Below, piece by piece: positions 16,750 to 24,322 of a stretch of DNA of 56,632 nucleotides (positions are counted from its first letter, which is position 1; every line of letters starts with the position of its first letter). This DNA is from Pseudonocardia sulfidoxydans NBRC 16205 (lineage in GTDB: Bacteria > Actinomycetota > Actinomycetes > Mycobacteriales > Pseudonocardiaceae). A program made the position numbers and the translations under genes. The stretch lies in the NCBI RefSeq assembly GCF_007989085.1, contig NZ_BJVJ01000041.1:1-56632 (forward strand), written 5' to 3'. The notes below the pieces were generated by a model, which did not search any database, was not told where the DNA came from, and saw only the letters and a program-made list of their open reading frames with translations.

Positions 16750-17862
16750 ATGGACCTCGTGCAGAACCGCCTGTCGTCCCGCGCGCTGGGCCGCGCCACG
16801 CTCGCCCGGCAACTCCTGCTCGACCGCGCCGACCTGCCCGTCCGCGACGCCGTCGCCCACCTCGGCGGGGTGCAGGCTCAGGAGCCGCAGGAACCGTTCG
16901 TCGGGCTGTGGTCGCGGCTGCGCGGGTTCGACCCGGCCGTGCTGTCGGGTCTGCTCGTCGACAGGCAGGTGGTGCGGACGACCCTCATGCGCCGCACGAT
17001 CCACCTCGTCACCGCCGACGACGCGCTGGCCTGGCGGTCGCGCCACGACGCGATGCTGCGTCAGCGGATGCTCGGCGTGTACCGCCAGGACCTCGCCGGG
17101 ATCGACCTCGACGAGCTCGCCGCCGCCGGCCGCGAACTGATGGCCGACGGACAGCCCCGCTCGCAGACCGAGGTCGGGCGTGCGCTGAACGAGCGCTGGC
17201 CGGGACCGGCACCACGGGTCCTGGGCGAGGCTGTCGTCGCGACGCTCGTGCCGATGGCGCAGCTGCCGCCGCGCGGGGTGTGGCGCGTCAACGCCGGGGC
17301 GCGGAACACGACCCTGGCCGCGTGGCTGGGGTGCGACGTCGACCCGCCCGCCCCCGACGGGACCGACCCCGTCGGCGAGCAGCTGGTGCGCCGCTACCTG
17401 GCCGCCTACGGGCCCGCGGCGAGCGCTGACCTGCGCGCCTGGTGCGGCCTGGCCGGGCTGCCCGCCGCCGTCGCTGCGGTGCGCCCGGAGCTGGTCTCGT
17501 TCCGCGACGAGCGCGGCCGCGAGCTGCTCGATCTCCCCGACGCCCCGCGCCCCGACCCCGACACCCCCGCCCCGGTGCGGTTCCTGCCCGCCTTCGACAA
17601 CGCGATCCTCGGCTACGACGACCGCAGCCGGATCGTCGACGACGCCTACCGCGGGCTCTCCGTCGCGGGGGAGCGGGCGGTACTGGTCGACGGTCGGGTG
17701 GCGGCGACGTGGATCGTCGCCGACGGTGTCGTCGTCGTGACCCCGTTGCGGCGCTTCACCCGCGCCGACCGCGCCACCGTCGCGGAGGAGGGCCGGCTCG
17801 TCGCCGCGTTCCTCTCCGACGGCGAGCACGACCGGGTGCGGATCGTCGCGTCCCCGCGGTGA
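16750..17862 (+). CDS. AlkZ-like DNA glycosylase (HTH_42 winged-helix family)
   Basis: 370 aa with the full-length winged-helix HTH_42 fold. A Q42-A-Q44 motif in LGGVQAQEPQEP matches the QxQ catalytic motif that I recall for AlkZ, the azinomycin-resistance glycosylase that unhooks interstrand crosslinks; the YcaQ branch has QxD instead. Other conserved blocks are TLMRRTIHLVTADD and the C-terminal FLPAFDNAILGYDDRSRI. The ATG at 16750 is preferred since earlier residues overlap the palindrome. Its substrate could be alkylated bases or a self-made genotoxin, but no biosynthetic genes are nearby. Confidence 0.75.
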   Translation: MDLVQNRLSSRALGRATLARQLLLDRADLPVRDAVAHLGGVQAQEPQEPFVGLWSRLRGFDPAVLSGLLVDRQVVRTTLMRRTIHLVTADDALAWRSRHDAMLRQRMLGVYRQDLAGIDLDELAAAGRELMADGQPRSQTEVGRALNERWPGPAPRVLGEAVVATLVPMAQLPPRGVWRVNAGARNTTLAAWLGCDVDPPAPDGTDPVGEQLVRRYLAAYGPAASADLRAWCGLAGLPAAVAAVRPELVSFRDERGRELLDLPDAPRPDPDTPAPVRFLPAFDNAILGYDDRSRIVDDAYRGLSVAGERAVLVDGRVAATWIVADGVVVVTPLRRFTRADRATVAEEGRLVAAFLSDGEHDRVRIVASPR

Positions 17863-17874
17863 CGGCGACCCCCT

Positions 17875-17914
17875 GTGAGTGGCGATAGTCGCTATAGCGA
17901 CTATCGCCACTCAC
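17875..17914. repeat. Dispersed 40-bp palindrome, family A, copy 1
   Basis: A perfect 20+20 palindrome, GTGAGTGGCGATAGTCGCTA and its reverse complement, starting 12 bases after the AlkZ-like stop. Its last four bases overlap the stop codon of the convergent gene (17911-17913). It can form a strong hairpin in either transcript and may end both. Copies 2 and 3 are at 24246 and 56488. Confidence 0.95.
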
Positions 17915-18480
17915 GAGGTCTGACCTGCGGGCCAGTCGGGCAGGTCGGCGTCCTTGACGACGCCGGTGGCATTGAGGAACCCGGCGGCCATCCGGTAGAA
18001 GCCGACGAGCACGACCAGCTCGACGCGCTGCACGTCGGTCCAGTCGTCGCCGAGCTCGGCCCAGGTGGCGTCGGAGACGTCGACGGAGTCGAGGACCTCG
18101 TCGGCGGCGCGGAGCAGGGCGCGATCGCGCGGCGACCACTCCTCGGAGTCGCCGGCGACGCGGGCGATCTCGTCGTCCGTCAGGCCGGAGCGACCGCCGA
18201 TCAGGACGTGCTGCGCCCACTCGTAGACGCAGCCGCACCGCCACGCCGTGCGGAGCACGACGAGCTCGCGCTCGCGGGCGGGCAGCTCACCGCGGGTGAG
18301 GAAGAAGCCGCCGAGGACGTTGAACCGCTTCATCAGCCGCGGGTGCCGGGCCATCGTCCGGAAGATCGCCAGCGGGACGCCGCGGTCGTCGCCCATCGTC
18401 TTGGCGAGCATCTCGGCGACGTCGGGGTCGGGGTCGTCGACGGGTGTGACACGGGGGTCGGCGGCGTGCGGGAACGGCAT
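17911..18480 (-). CDS. Carboxymuconolactone decarboxylase/AhpD-like family protein
   Basis: 189 aa. The central helices LPARERELVVLRTAWRCGCVYEWAQHVLIG carry the CMD-family active-site region with Cys, Glu and His; the family includes gamma-carboxymuconolactone decarboxylases and AhpD-like thiol reductases. The ATG at 18480 overlaps the CaiB stop by one base (TGATG), so the two are translationally coupled and share a promoter. Its stop codon is embedded in a dispersed palindrome. Enzymatic role is open: lactone decarboxylation in a catabolic route or peroxidase support. Confidence 0.85.
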   Translation of the reverse strand: MPFPHAADPRVTPVDDPDPDVAEMLAKTMGDDRGVPLAIFRTMARHPRLMKRFNVLGGFFLTRGELPARERELVVLRTAWRCGCVYEWAQHVLIGGRSGLTDDEIARVAGDSEEWSPRDRALLRAADEVLDSVDVSDATWAELGDDWTDVQRVELVVLVGFYRMAAGFLNATGVVKDADLPDWPAGQTS

Positions 18481-19694
18481 CAGCCGACGACCTTCGACTC
18501 GCGCAGCGCGGCGATCTCGGTGTCGTCGAGGCCGAGGCGGGCGCGCAGCACCTCGTCGGTGTGCTCGCCGAGGGCGGGCAGCGCCGTCGGTTCCTGCCCG
18601 ACCAGCGAGCTGGCCACCTTGATCGGGTTGCCGATCGTGCGGATGGTGCCGAGGTCTCGGTTCGTGGTGTCCTGGCGCATCAGGCGGGCGGCGATCTGCT
18701 CGTCGTCGAGCAGGTCCTCGGTGGTGTTGACCGGCGCCGACGGGACGCGCGCGGCCTGCAGCTCCGCGACGGCCTGGCCGCGGGTGCGGACACGCGTCCA
18801 CTCCTCGATGGCAGGCCGGACGATCGTCTCGTGCGCCTTGGAGCGCATGTGCCCGGTGGCGAGGTCGGGGTGGTCGACGAGGTCGGGCCGGTCGATGCAG
18901 CCGCACAGCGCGGCCCATTCGCGCGGGTTGAGGACCGCGATGATCACGTAGCCGTCGCTCGCCTCGAACGGCCCCCACGGCGACTGCAGCGCGTACTGGC
19001 CGCGGCCCATCGACTCGCCCAGGTGCTCCTGGTAGGCCATCGGCAGGTCGTTCATGAGCAGGCAGGCGTCGAACATCCCGATGTCGACGCGGGTGCCCTC
19101 CCCGGTGCGGTCGCGGTCGCGCAGCGCGACGAGCGTGCCGGCGAAGGCGCAGGTGCCGGAGAAGATGTCCGACATCGCGAAGCCCATCCACGCCGGCGGG
19201 CGGTCCTTCTCCCCGGCGAGGTGGGTGAGGCCGGCCATGGCCTCGGCGATGATCGCGTAGGCGGGCTGGTCGCGGTGAGGGCTGGGGAGCACGTCGTCGT
19301 GGCCGAAACCGCTGATCGAGGTGTAGACGAGGCGCGGGTTGAGCTCGTGCAGCCGCTCCCACGAGAAGCCGAGACGGGCCAGCACGCCGGGCCGGAAGTT
19401 CTCGACGAGCACGTCGGCCTGGGTGACCAGCTCGGCGAGGAGCTCCTTGCCGCGCTCGGACTTCAGGTCCAGCTCGACGCTCTTCTTCCCGCGGGTGAAG
19501 CGCAGGATGTTGAGGTTCGTCGACCCGCCCGGGCCGTGCAGCTCGTAGCCGGCCTTGCGGTAGGTCTCGCCGCCGACGGGCTCGACCTTGATCACCTCGG
19601 CGCCGAAGTCGGCGAGCATCATGCTCGTCACCGCCCCGCTGACGATCTGGGTCAGGTCGACGACCGTGATGCCGTCCAGTGCGCGTACCGCCAC
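18480..19694 (-). CDS. CaiB/BaiF-type CoA-transferase
   Basis: 404 aa family III CoA-transferase. Conserved elements: LDGITVVDLTQIVSGAVTSM near the start, ADFGAEVIKVEPVGGE, RGKKSVELDLKSERG, VENFRPGVLARLGF, SISGFG, and VDIGMFDA with the aspartate that carries the CoA thioester. It would activate a carboxylic acid by exchanging CoA, a usual first step in a catabolic pathway. I chose the GTG at 19694 because it precedes the conserved core directly; the upstream frame runs through a palindromic operator. Divergent from an IclR gene. Confidence 0.9.
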   Translation of the reverse strand: MAVRALDGITVVDLTQIVSGAVTSMMLADFGAEVIKVEPVGGETYRKAGYELHGPGGSTNLNILRFTRGKKSVELDLKSERGKELLAELVTQADVLVENFRPGVLARLGFSWERLHELNPRLVYTSISGFGHDDVLPSPHRDQPAYAIIAEAMAGLTHLAGEKDRPPAWMGFAMSDIFSGTCAFAGTLVALRDRDRTGEGTRVDIGMFDACLLMNDLPMAYQEHLGESMGRGQYALQSPWGPFEASDGYVIIAVLNPREWAALCGCIDRPDLVDHPDLATGHMRSKAHETIVRPAIEEWTRVRTRGQAVAELQAARVPSAPVNTTEDLLDDEQIAARLMRQDTTNRDLGTIRTIGNPIKVASSLVGQEPTALPALGEHTDEVLRARLGLDDTEIAALRESKVVG

Positions 19695-19710
19695 GAATCC
19701 CCCGCTCCGG

Positions 19711-19735
19711 GTTCTCACGCTCACTGTGTGAGAAC
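19711..19735. promoter_or_regulatory. Candidate IclR operator
   Basis: GTTCTCAC and GTGAGAAC form an 8-bp inverted repeat with a 9-base centre, 16 bp upstream of the CaiB start and 90 bp upstream of the divergent IclR gene. The words TTCTCACG and ACGCTCACTG recur at 22778 and 22797, in front of the next divergent operon pair. Confidence 0.5.
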
Positions 19736-19825
19736 TATGCTTGCCAGATGGCACCACGGTAGGAATGGGTCGAGGGCCCCGTCAAGGGCCAGTAGGCTCG
19801 CCGCGATCAGGAAGGGGAGTGACCG

Positions 19826-20545
19826 GTGCGCTCCATGCAGCGGGTGGTCGCGATCCTCGAGGCCGTGGCCGCGTCCCCGGGTCCCGCCACGGCCGCCCGG
19901 GTCAGCGCCGGGATCGAGCTGTCCATCTCGACCGTCTCGCGGATCATGCGCGACCTCGCCGAGGAGCAGCTGCTCGACCGTCTCGACGACGGCTCCTACC
20001 TGCTCGGCTCGCGGATGTTCAAGCTGGTCCGCGACGCGCGCGAGGGCGGCGACGCGATGACGACGATCCACCGCGTGCTCGCGGAGCTGCGCGACCGCAC
20101 AGGCGAGACCGCCTCGTTGCACGTGCGCCGCGATGACACCCGCGTGTGTATCGCGTCGGTCGACAGCCGCCACGAGCTGCGCCGGGTCGTCCCGGTGGGC
20201 GACGCGATCCCCCTGGTCGGCACGGCGACCGGGCACGTCCTCATGGCCGAGCTGCCCGCGGCCGAGCAGACCGCGCTGATCGACAGGGCGCGGGCGACCT
20301 CGTCGCGGGTCGAGCTGCTGGGCCGGCTTCGCGAGGCCGCCGAGAACGGTTGGGCGGTGCAGGCCGACGGGCTGATCTCCGGCGTCACCGGGGTCGCGGC
20401 GCCGGTGCGCGTGGGCGGGCGGACCGTCGCGGCCGTGACCCTGTCGGGCCCGACGACGCGGATGCCGATCGAGGTCGTCGAGAAGATCCTGCCCGACCTC
20501 GAGGACGCGGCGCGCCGGATCGAGCCCTGGGTGCGGGAGCCCTAG
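19826..20545 (+). CDS. IclR-family transcriptional regulator
   Basis: 239 aa. The N-terminal winged helix (MQRVVAILEAVAAS, ELSISTVSRIMRDLAEEQLL) is followed by the IclR effector domain (ASLHVRRDDTRVCIASVDS, VPVGDAIPLVGTATGHVLMA, SGVTGVAAPVRVGG). GTG start at 19826 with GGGGAG upstream. IclR proteins usually control adjacent catabolic genes in response to pathway intermediates; here CaiB and CMD genes are divergent and the next operons share candidate operator words. The gene ends four bases into the convergent isomerase gene. Confidence 0.9.
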   Translation: MRSMQRVVAILEAVAASPGPATAARVSAGIELSISTVSRIMRDLAEEQLLDRLDDGSYLLGSRMFKLVRDAREGGDAMTTIHRVLAELRDRTGETASLHVRRDDTRVCIASVDSRHELRRVVPVGDAIPLVGTATGHVLMAELPAAEQTALIDRARATSSRVELLGRLREAAENGWAVQADGLISGVTGVAAPVRVGGRTVAAVTLSGPTTRMPIEVVEKILPDLEDAARRIEPWVREP

Positions 20546-21339
20546 CCTTCGCGTGCGGCGCGGCCCCCGGCTGCGGCCCTGGCCGCGGCGCTCTCGAGTG
20601 GAAGCGCGTTGTGCTCGCGGGACAGGATCTCCACCGCGACCGGCACGTCGATGCCCAGGCGGTCGAGCTCGATCAGCCAGCTGTGCAGGTCGATCACGCC
20701 GTCGCCGGGGGTGAGCCGGAACTCCAGCGCGTCCTCGGCCGGATCGGGCCGGGGCGTGGCGAGCATGTCGTTGAGCTGCACCGAGACCACGAGCCCTGCA
20801 TGGGGTGCGAGTTCGTCGGAGGAGACACCGGCCCGATGGAAGTGGTAGGCGTCGAGCACGATCCCCGCGTTCGACGCGCCCGCCGCCGTGATCAGCGCTG
20901 CGGCCTGCGCGGGCGTCGAGACCGGCGAGTTGGCGCGCGGCTCGAACCCGACGGTCAGTCCGTGCTCGGCGGCCCGCGCGCACATGCCCGCGAAGCGCTC
21001 CGCGAGCCGGGGCTCGTCCACACCGACGAGCTGGATCGTCGTCACCTGCCGGCAGCCGAGCGCGTCGGCCAGCGCGAAGACGGCCTCCTCGTCGTCGCGC
21101 CCGCCCGAGTCCCAGCCTTTGAGCGGCTCGATCTCGGGCGCGGGGAAGCCGTCGAGGGCGGCGACGACGGCGTCGATCCCTGCAGCCGCTTCCCCCGGGG
21201 CGAGCGCGAGCCCTGTGAACCCGGCCGCGGCCGCGGCGCGGGCCCTGTCGCGCAACGGGTGTCGCGGTGGCTTGCTCATGTGTTCGCCGGTCAGCGTGAA
21301 GTAGCTGGCGACGAGGTCGGTGCGGTCGAGAAGGCCCAC
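20542..21339 (-). CDS. Sugar phosphate isomerase/epimerase family TIM-barrel protein
   Basis: 265 aa of the xylose isomerase-like/AP endonuclease 2 superfamily. Metal-binding positions are suggested by E in GLTVGFEPRANS, D and H in GIVLDAYHFHRAG, and VEILSREHNALP near the end. Relatives isomerise sugars, inosose or hydroxypyruvate, so the specific reaction is unknown. It follows the beta-propeller gene by one base on the same strand and is probably the last gene of the YciI/propeller/isomerase operon, which is divergent from the flavin monooxygenase gene. Confidence 0.8.
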   Translation of the reverse strand: MGLLDRTDLVASYFTLTGEHMSKPPRHPLRDRARAAAAAGFTGLALAPGEAAAGIDAVVAALDGFPAPEIEPLKGWDSGGRDDEEAVFALADALGCRQVTTIQLVGVDEPRLAERFAGMCARAAEHGLTVGFEPRANSPVSTPAQAAALITAAGASNAGIVLDAYHFHRAGVSSDELAPHAGLVVSVQLNDMLATPRPDPAEDALEFRLTPGDGVIDLHSWLIELDRLGIDVPVAVEILSREHNALPLESAAARAAAGGRAAREG

Positions 21340-21340
21340 G

Positions 21341-22405
21341 TCATTCTGCCTTTGCGGGCACGAGCGCCATACCGTGCGTCCCGCCGAAGCCCGGCCCGAT
21401 GTTGTTGTCCAGCGTCGCCACGACCTCGTAGGACGTCAGGTCGACGACGCTCACCGAGCCCGTCTTCAGGTTCGCCACGAACGCCGTGCCGCCGTCGGCG
21501 GAGAAGCGCGTGGTGAACGGCAGCTCGTCGACCTCGACCGCCGCGAGCAGCGTCATCGAGTCCGGATCGACGACGTTGACCCGGCCGCTGACCGGCCCCG
21601 GTGGGCTGTCGGGGGAGGGGAACAGGAACTCGGTGACGACGACGCGTCCGTCCGGCGCGACCCGCAGCGCCGACACGTACTCGTCGAAGTCGAGCTGCCC
21701 GACGACCTCGTCGGTCGCGACGTCGATCTTCAGCAGCCGCGGCGTCGGGGTGCCGGGCGGCGGCGTGGCTTTGTTGAGCCGGCCCTGCGAGACGTTGATG
21801 ACCAGGCTCATCATCGGCGTCGCGACGAACGCGAACCGGCCGTCGGGGGAGCAGTCGATCTCCTCCGCGCCGCCGGGCGAGGCGATCTCGCCGAGCTGAC
21901 GACGTCCGCGCAGGTCGGCCACCGAGATGACCGGCGCCTCCTTGTGCGCCACATAGGCCTTCGATCCGTCGGGGGTGATCGCCATCCAGTGCGCGTTGCG
22001 CGCCTGCAGCGGGATGTTGGCGACGATCGTCCGGGTCGCGGCGTCGAGCACGACGATTCCGTTGCCGCCGTCGCCGGTCTCGACGCCGGTGTAGATGACG
22101 TCGGCCGCCGGATCGAACTCGACGTCGTGCGGCGCCTCGTAGGGGCTGATGTCGATGACGTCGACGACCTCGCGCGCGTCGACGTCGATCACCGAGATCT
22201 CGTGCGCCTTCGGCTTGCCCTCGTTGTAGGCGCCGGCCCGGTAGGTGTGGGCGAGGTAGGCGAGGCGGCGGCCGGCGTCGAACGCCATCTCGTGCGGCTG
22301 CGCGACCAGGCCCTCGACCGTGTCGAGTTTCTCCAGCGTCGTGGCGTCGAAGAAGTCGAGCGTGCACCCGAACTGGCTGCACACCATGAGCACGTCGCCC
22401 GTCAC
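21341..22405 (-). CDS. YVTN/YncE-type beta-propeller protein
   Basis: 354 aa made of repeated propeller blades. Recurrent strands include HEISVIDVDAREVVDVIDI, GIVVLDAATRTIVANIPL, KAYVAHKEAPVISVADL, VNVVDPDSMTLLAAVEV and SVSVVDLTSYEVVATLDN. No signal peptide is visible, so it is either cytoplasmic or exported in an unusual way. The GTG at 22405 overlaps the YciI stop by four bases. Such proteins sometimes act as lactonases or scaffold proteins; the function here is unknown. Confidence 0.8.
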   Translation of the reverse strand: MTGDVLMVCSQFGCTLDFFDATTLEKLDTVEGLVAQPHEMAFDAGRRLAYLAHTYRAGAYNEGKPKAHEISVIDVDAREVVDVIDISPYEAPHDVEFDPAADVIYTGVETGDGGNGIVVLDAATRTIVANIPLQARNAHWMAITPDGSKAYVAHKEAPVISVADLRGRRQLGEIASPGGAEEIDCSPDGRFAFVATPMMSLVINVSQGRLNKATPPPGTPTPRLLKIDVATDEVVGQLDFDEYVSALRVAPDGRVVVTEFLFPSPDSPPGPVSGRVNVVDPDSMTLLAAVEVDELPFTTRFSADGGTAFVANLKTGSVSVVDLTSYEVVATLDNNIGPGFGGTHGMALVPAKAE

Positions 22406-22692
22406 GCCGGAACCTCCAGGTTGAGCGCCGGGTCGGCCAGGCCCGCGGTGAACTGCACCAGCTCGTAGGTCGCGGTGCCGTCGACGACGAACGGGTCGCC
22501 GTCGAACAGGGCGCGGGCGGCGTCGGGATCGGTGCCGCGGGCGACGATCACGCCACCGGCGGCGCCGACCCGTGGGCCGGAGAACAGGAAGCGGTGCGCG
22601 TCGACGTTCTCCTGCACGAACGCCTTGTGGGCCGCGAACAGTGGACCGTCCCGGTCGATGTCGCGGTGGTACGTCAGCAGGCACACGAACAT
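22402..22692 (-). CDS. YciI-like protein
   Basis: 96 aa with the YCII-related ferredoxin-like fold: MFVCLLTYHRDIDRDGPLFAAH at the start carries the conserved His near residue 21, and HRFLFSGP and ARALFDGDPFVVDG follow. YciI relatives include small hydrolases and dehalogenase-like enzymes, commonly found in catabolic operons. It is first in an operon with the propeller and isomerase genes and is divergent from the NtaA-type monooxygenase gene, suggesting a shared regulator. Confidence 0.8.
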   Translation of the reverse strand: MFVCLLTYHRDIDRDGPLFAAHKAFVQENVDAHRFLFSGPRVGAAGGVIVARGTDPDAARALFDGDPFVVDGTATYELVQFTAGLADPALNLEVPA

Positions 22693-22777
22693 GGCGGTCG
22701 TCCTCGACTCGTCCGGCAGGTACCCGCCCGATCATTCCCTCGGCGACGCCGCCGCGTCCAGCGCTGACGGCTTCCAA

Positions 22778-22806
22778 TTCTCACGGAATGGTTGTTACGC
22801 TCACTG
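22778..22806. promoter_or_regulatory. Second candidate IclR-linked motif
   Basis: Contains TTCTCACG (22778-22785) and ACGCTCACTG (22797-22806), the same two words found in the CaiB/IclR gap but more widely spaced. It lies between the divergent YciI operon and the monooxygenase gene. Confidence 0.4.
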
Positions 22807-22872
22807 GGCGAGTGGTAGATGTGAGGACCGCGATCGAGGCCGGCACCGACGACGGCCGCAGAAGGAGGAAGC

Positions 22873-24234
22873 GTGTCCGCAGGCCGGCCCAAGGAGATCC
22901 GCTTCAACGCGCTCGAACAGGGCAACCCGAGCTTCCAGTCGTTCGGGCTGTGGGCCCACCCGCGCGACAAGGCGGTCGACTACACGTCGATCCGCTACTG
23001 GGCCGACTACGCACAGCTACTGGAGCGCGGCCTCTTCGACAATCTGTTCATCGCCGACGTCTACGGCATGCCCGACGTCTACCGCGGCAACGCCGACGGC
23101 GCCCTGCGCAACGGGTCGCAGGCGCCCAGCGTCGACCCCGCCGTCCTGCTCCCCGGCATGGCCGCGGTCACCGAGAACCTCTGCTTCACGATGACCGGCA
23201 GCGCCACCTACGAGCGGCCGTACCAGTTCGCGCGCCGCCTCTCCACACTCGACCACCTGCTCGACGGCCGGCTGGGCTGGAACATCGTCACCAGCTACCT
23301 CGGCAGCGGCGCCCGCGCGATGGGCCTGGACGGCCTGATCCCCCACGACCGCCGCTACGACATGGCCGACGAGTTCTGCGACGGTGTCTACCGGCTGTGG
23401 GAGGAGTCCTGGGGCGAGGGCTCGCTGCCCAAGGACAAGGCCACCCGCGTCTACGCCGACCCGTCGAAGATCACCCGCATCGACTTCGACGGCGAGTTCC
23501 ACCGCTTCAGCGCGATCCACGCCGTCGAGCCGTCGCCGCAGCGCACCCCGGTCCTGTTCCAGGCCGGTGGCTCCCCGCGCGGCCGGCAGTTCGCCGCCAC
23601 CCACGCCGAGGGCATCTACCTCAACGGCACGACGATCGAGATCGTCCGCGACAAGATCGCCGTCATGACCAAGGAGCTGGAGGCGGCCGGCCGCCCGCGC
23701 GACTCGGTCAAGTTCTTCGCCGGCGTCTCGGTGTTCGTCGACGAGACCGAGGAGCTCGCCCGCGCCCGCTACAACGACTACCTGAAGTACTCGTCGTTCG
23801 AGGGCCTGATCTCGACGATGTCGGGCCTGATGGGCATCGACCTGTCGGAGTACCCCGTCGACAAGCCGATCGAGTACGAGGAGAACGACTCCAACCGCTC
23901 CGCGCTGGAGATGTTCACCCGCGGCAACTCCTGGACGGTCCGCCAGGTCCTCGAGGAGAAGGCCTTGTGCGGCACCAACATGGCGCTCATCGGCAGTCCC
24001 ACGCAGATCGCCGACGAGCTCATCCGCTGGATGGACGAGACCGACCTCGACGGCTTCAACATCGCGCGCATCGTGGCGCACGAGACGTACGAGAACTTCA
24101 TCGACATGGTCGTCCCGGTCCTGCAGGAGCGGGGCCGGTACAAGACCGAGTACGCCCCCGGCACGTTCCGGGAGAAGCTCTTCGGCAGCACCCGCATCCC
24201 GGAGTCGCACCGGGCCGGCTCGTTCCGCCGCTGA
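22873..24234 (+). CDS. NtaA/SnaA/DszA-type FMN-dependent monooxygenase
   Basis: 453 aa luciferase-like monooxygenase of the NtaA/DmoA subfamily. Typical blocks are GLWAHPRDKAVDYTSIRYW, the FADVYG-like FIADVYG, LSTLDHLLDGRLGWNIVTSY and VLFQAGGSPRGRQFAATHAE. These two-component enzymes use reduced FMN made by a separate reductase, which is not adjacent. Known substrates include nitrilotriacetate, dimethyl sulfide and sulfones. The GTG at 22873 follows AGGAGGAA by five bases. It is followed by a palindrome and a MetE-like gene, which together hint at cleavage of a methylated S or N compound. Confidence 0.88.
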   Translation: MSAGRPKEIRFNALEQGNPSFQSFGLWAHPRDKAVDYTSIRYWADYAQLLERGLFDNLFIADVYGMPDVYRGNADGALRNGSQAPSVDPAVLLPGMAAVTENLCFTMTGSATYERPYQFARRLSTLDHLLDGRLGWNIVTSYLGSGARAMGLDGLIPHDRRYDMADEFCDGVYRLWEESWGEGSLPKDKATRVYADPSKITRIDFDGEFHRFSAIHAVEPSPQRTPVLFQAGGSPRGRQFAATHAEGIYLNGTTIEIVRDKIAVMTKELEAAGRPRDSVKFFAGVSVFVDETEELARARYNDYLKYSSFEGLISTMSGLMGIDLSEYPVDKPIEYEENDSNRSALEMFTRGNSWTVRQVLEEKALCGTNMALIGSPTQIADELIRWMDETDLDGFNIARIVAHETYENFIDMVVPVLQERGRYKTEYAPGTFREKLFGSTRIPESHRAGSFRR

Positions 24235-24245
24235 CCCCGAACCCT

Positions 24246-24285
24246 GTGAGCGGCAATAGTCGCTATAGCGACTATTGCCACTCAC
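24246..24285. repeat. Dispersed 40-bp palindrome, family A, copy 2
   Basis: GTGAGCGGCAATAGTCGCTA and a near-perfect reverse complement, 11 bases after the monooxygenase stop. Compared with copy 1 the stem pair G-C has become A-T on both arms (CGATAG to CAATAG, CTATCG to CTATTG), so pairing is conserved. One arm base (24251) mismatches as C-A, or as a G-U pair in the minus-strand transcript. Confidence 0.93.
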
Positions 24286-24322
24286 AAGGCATTTCGGCGC
24301 ACCACCTCACCGTGGAGGTTCT

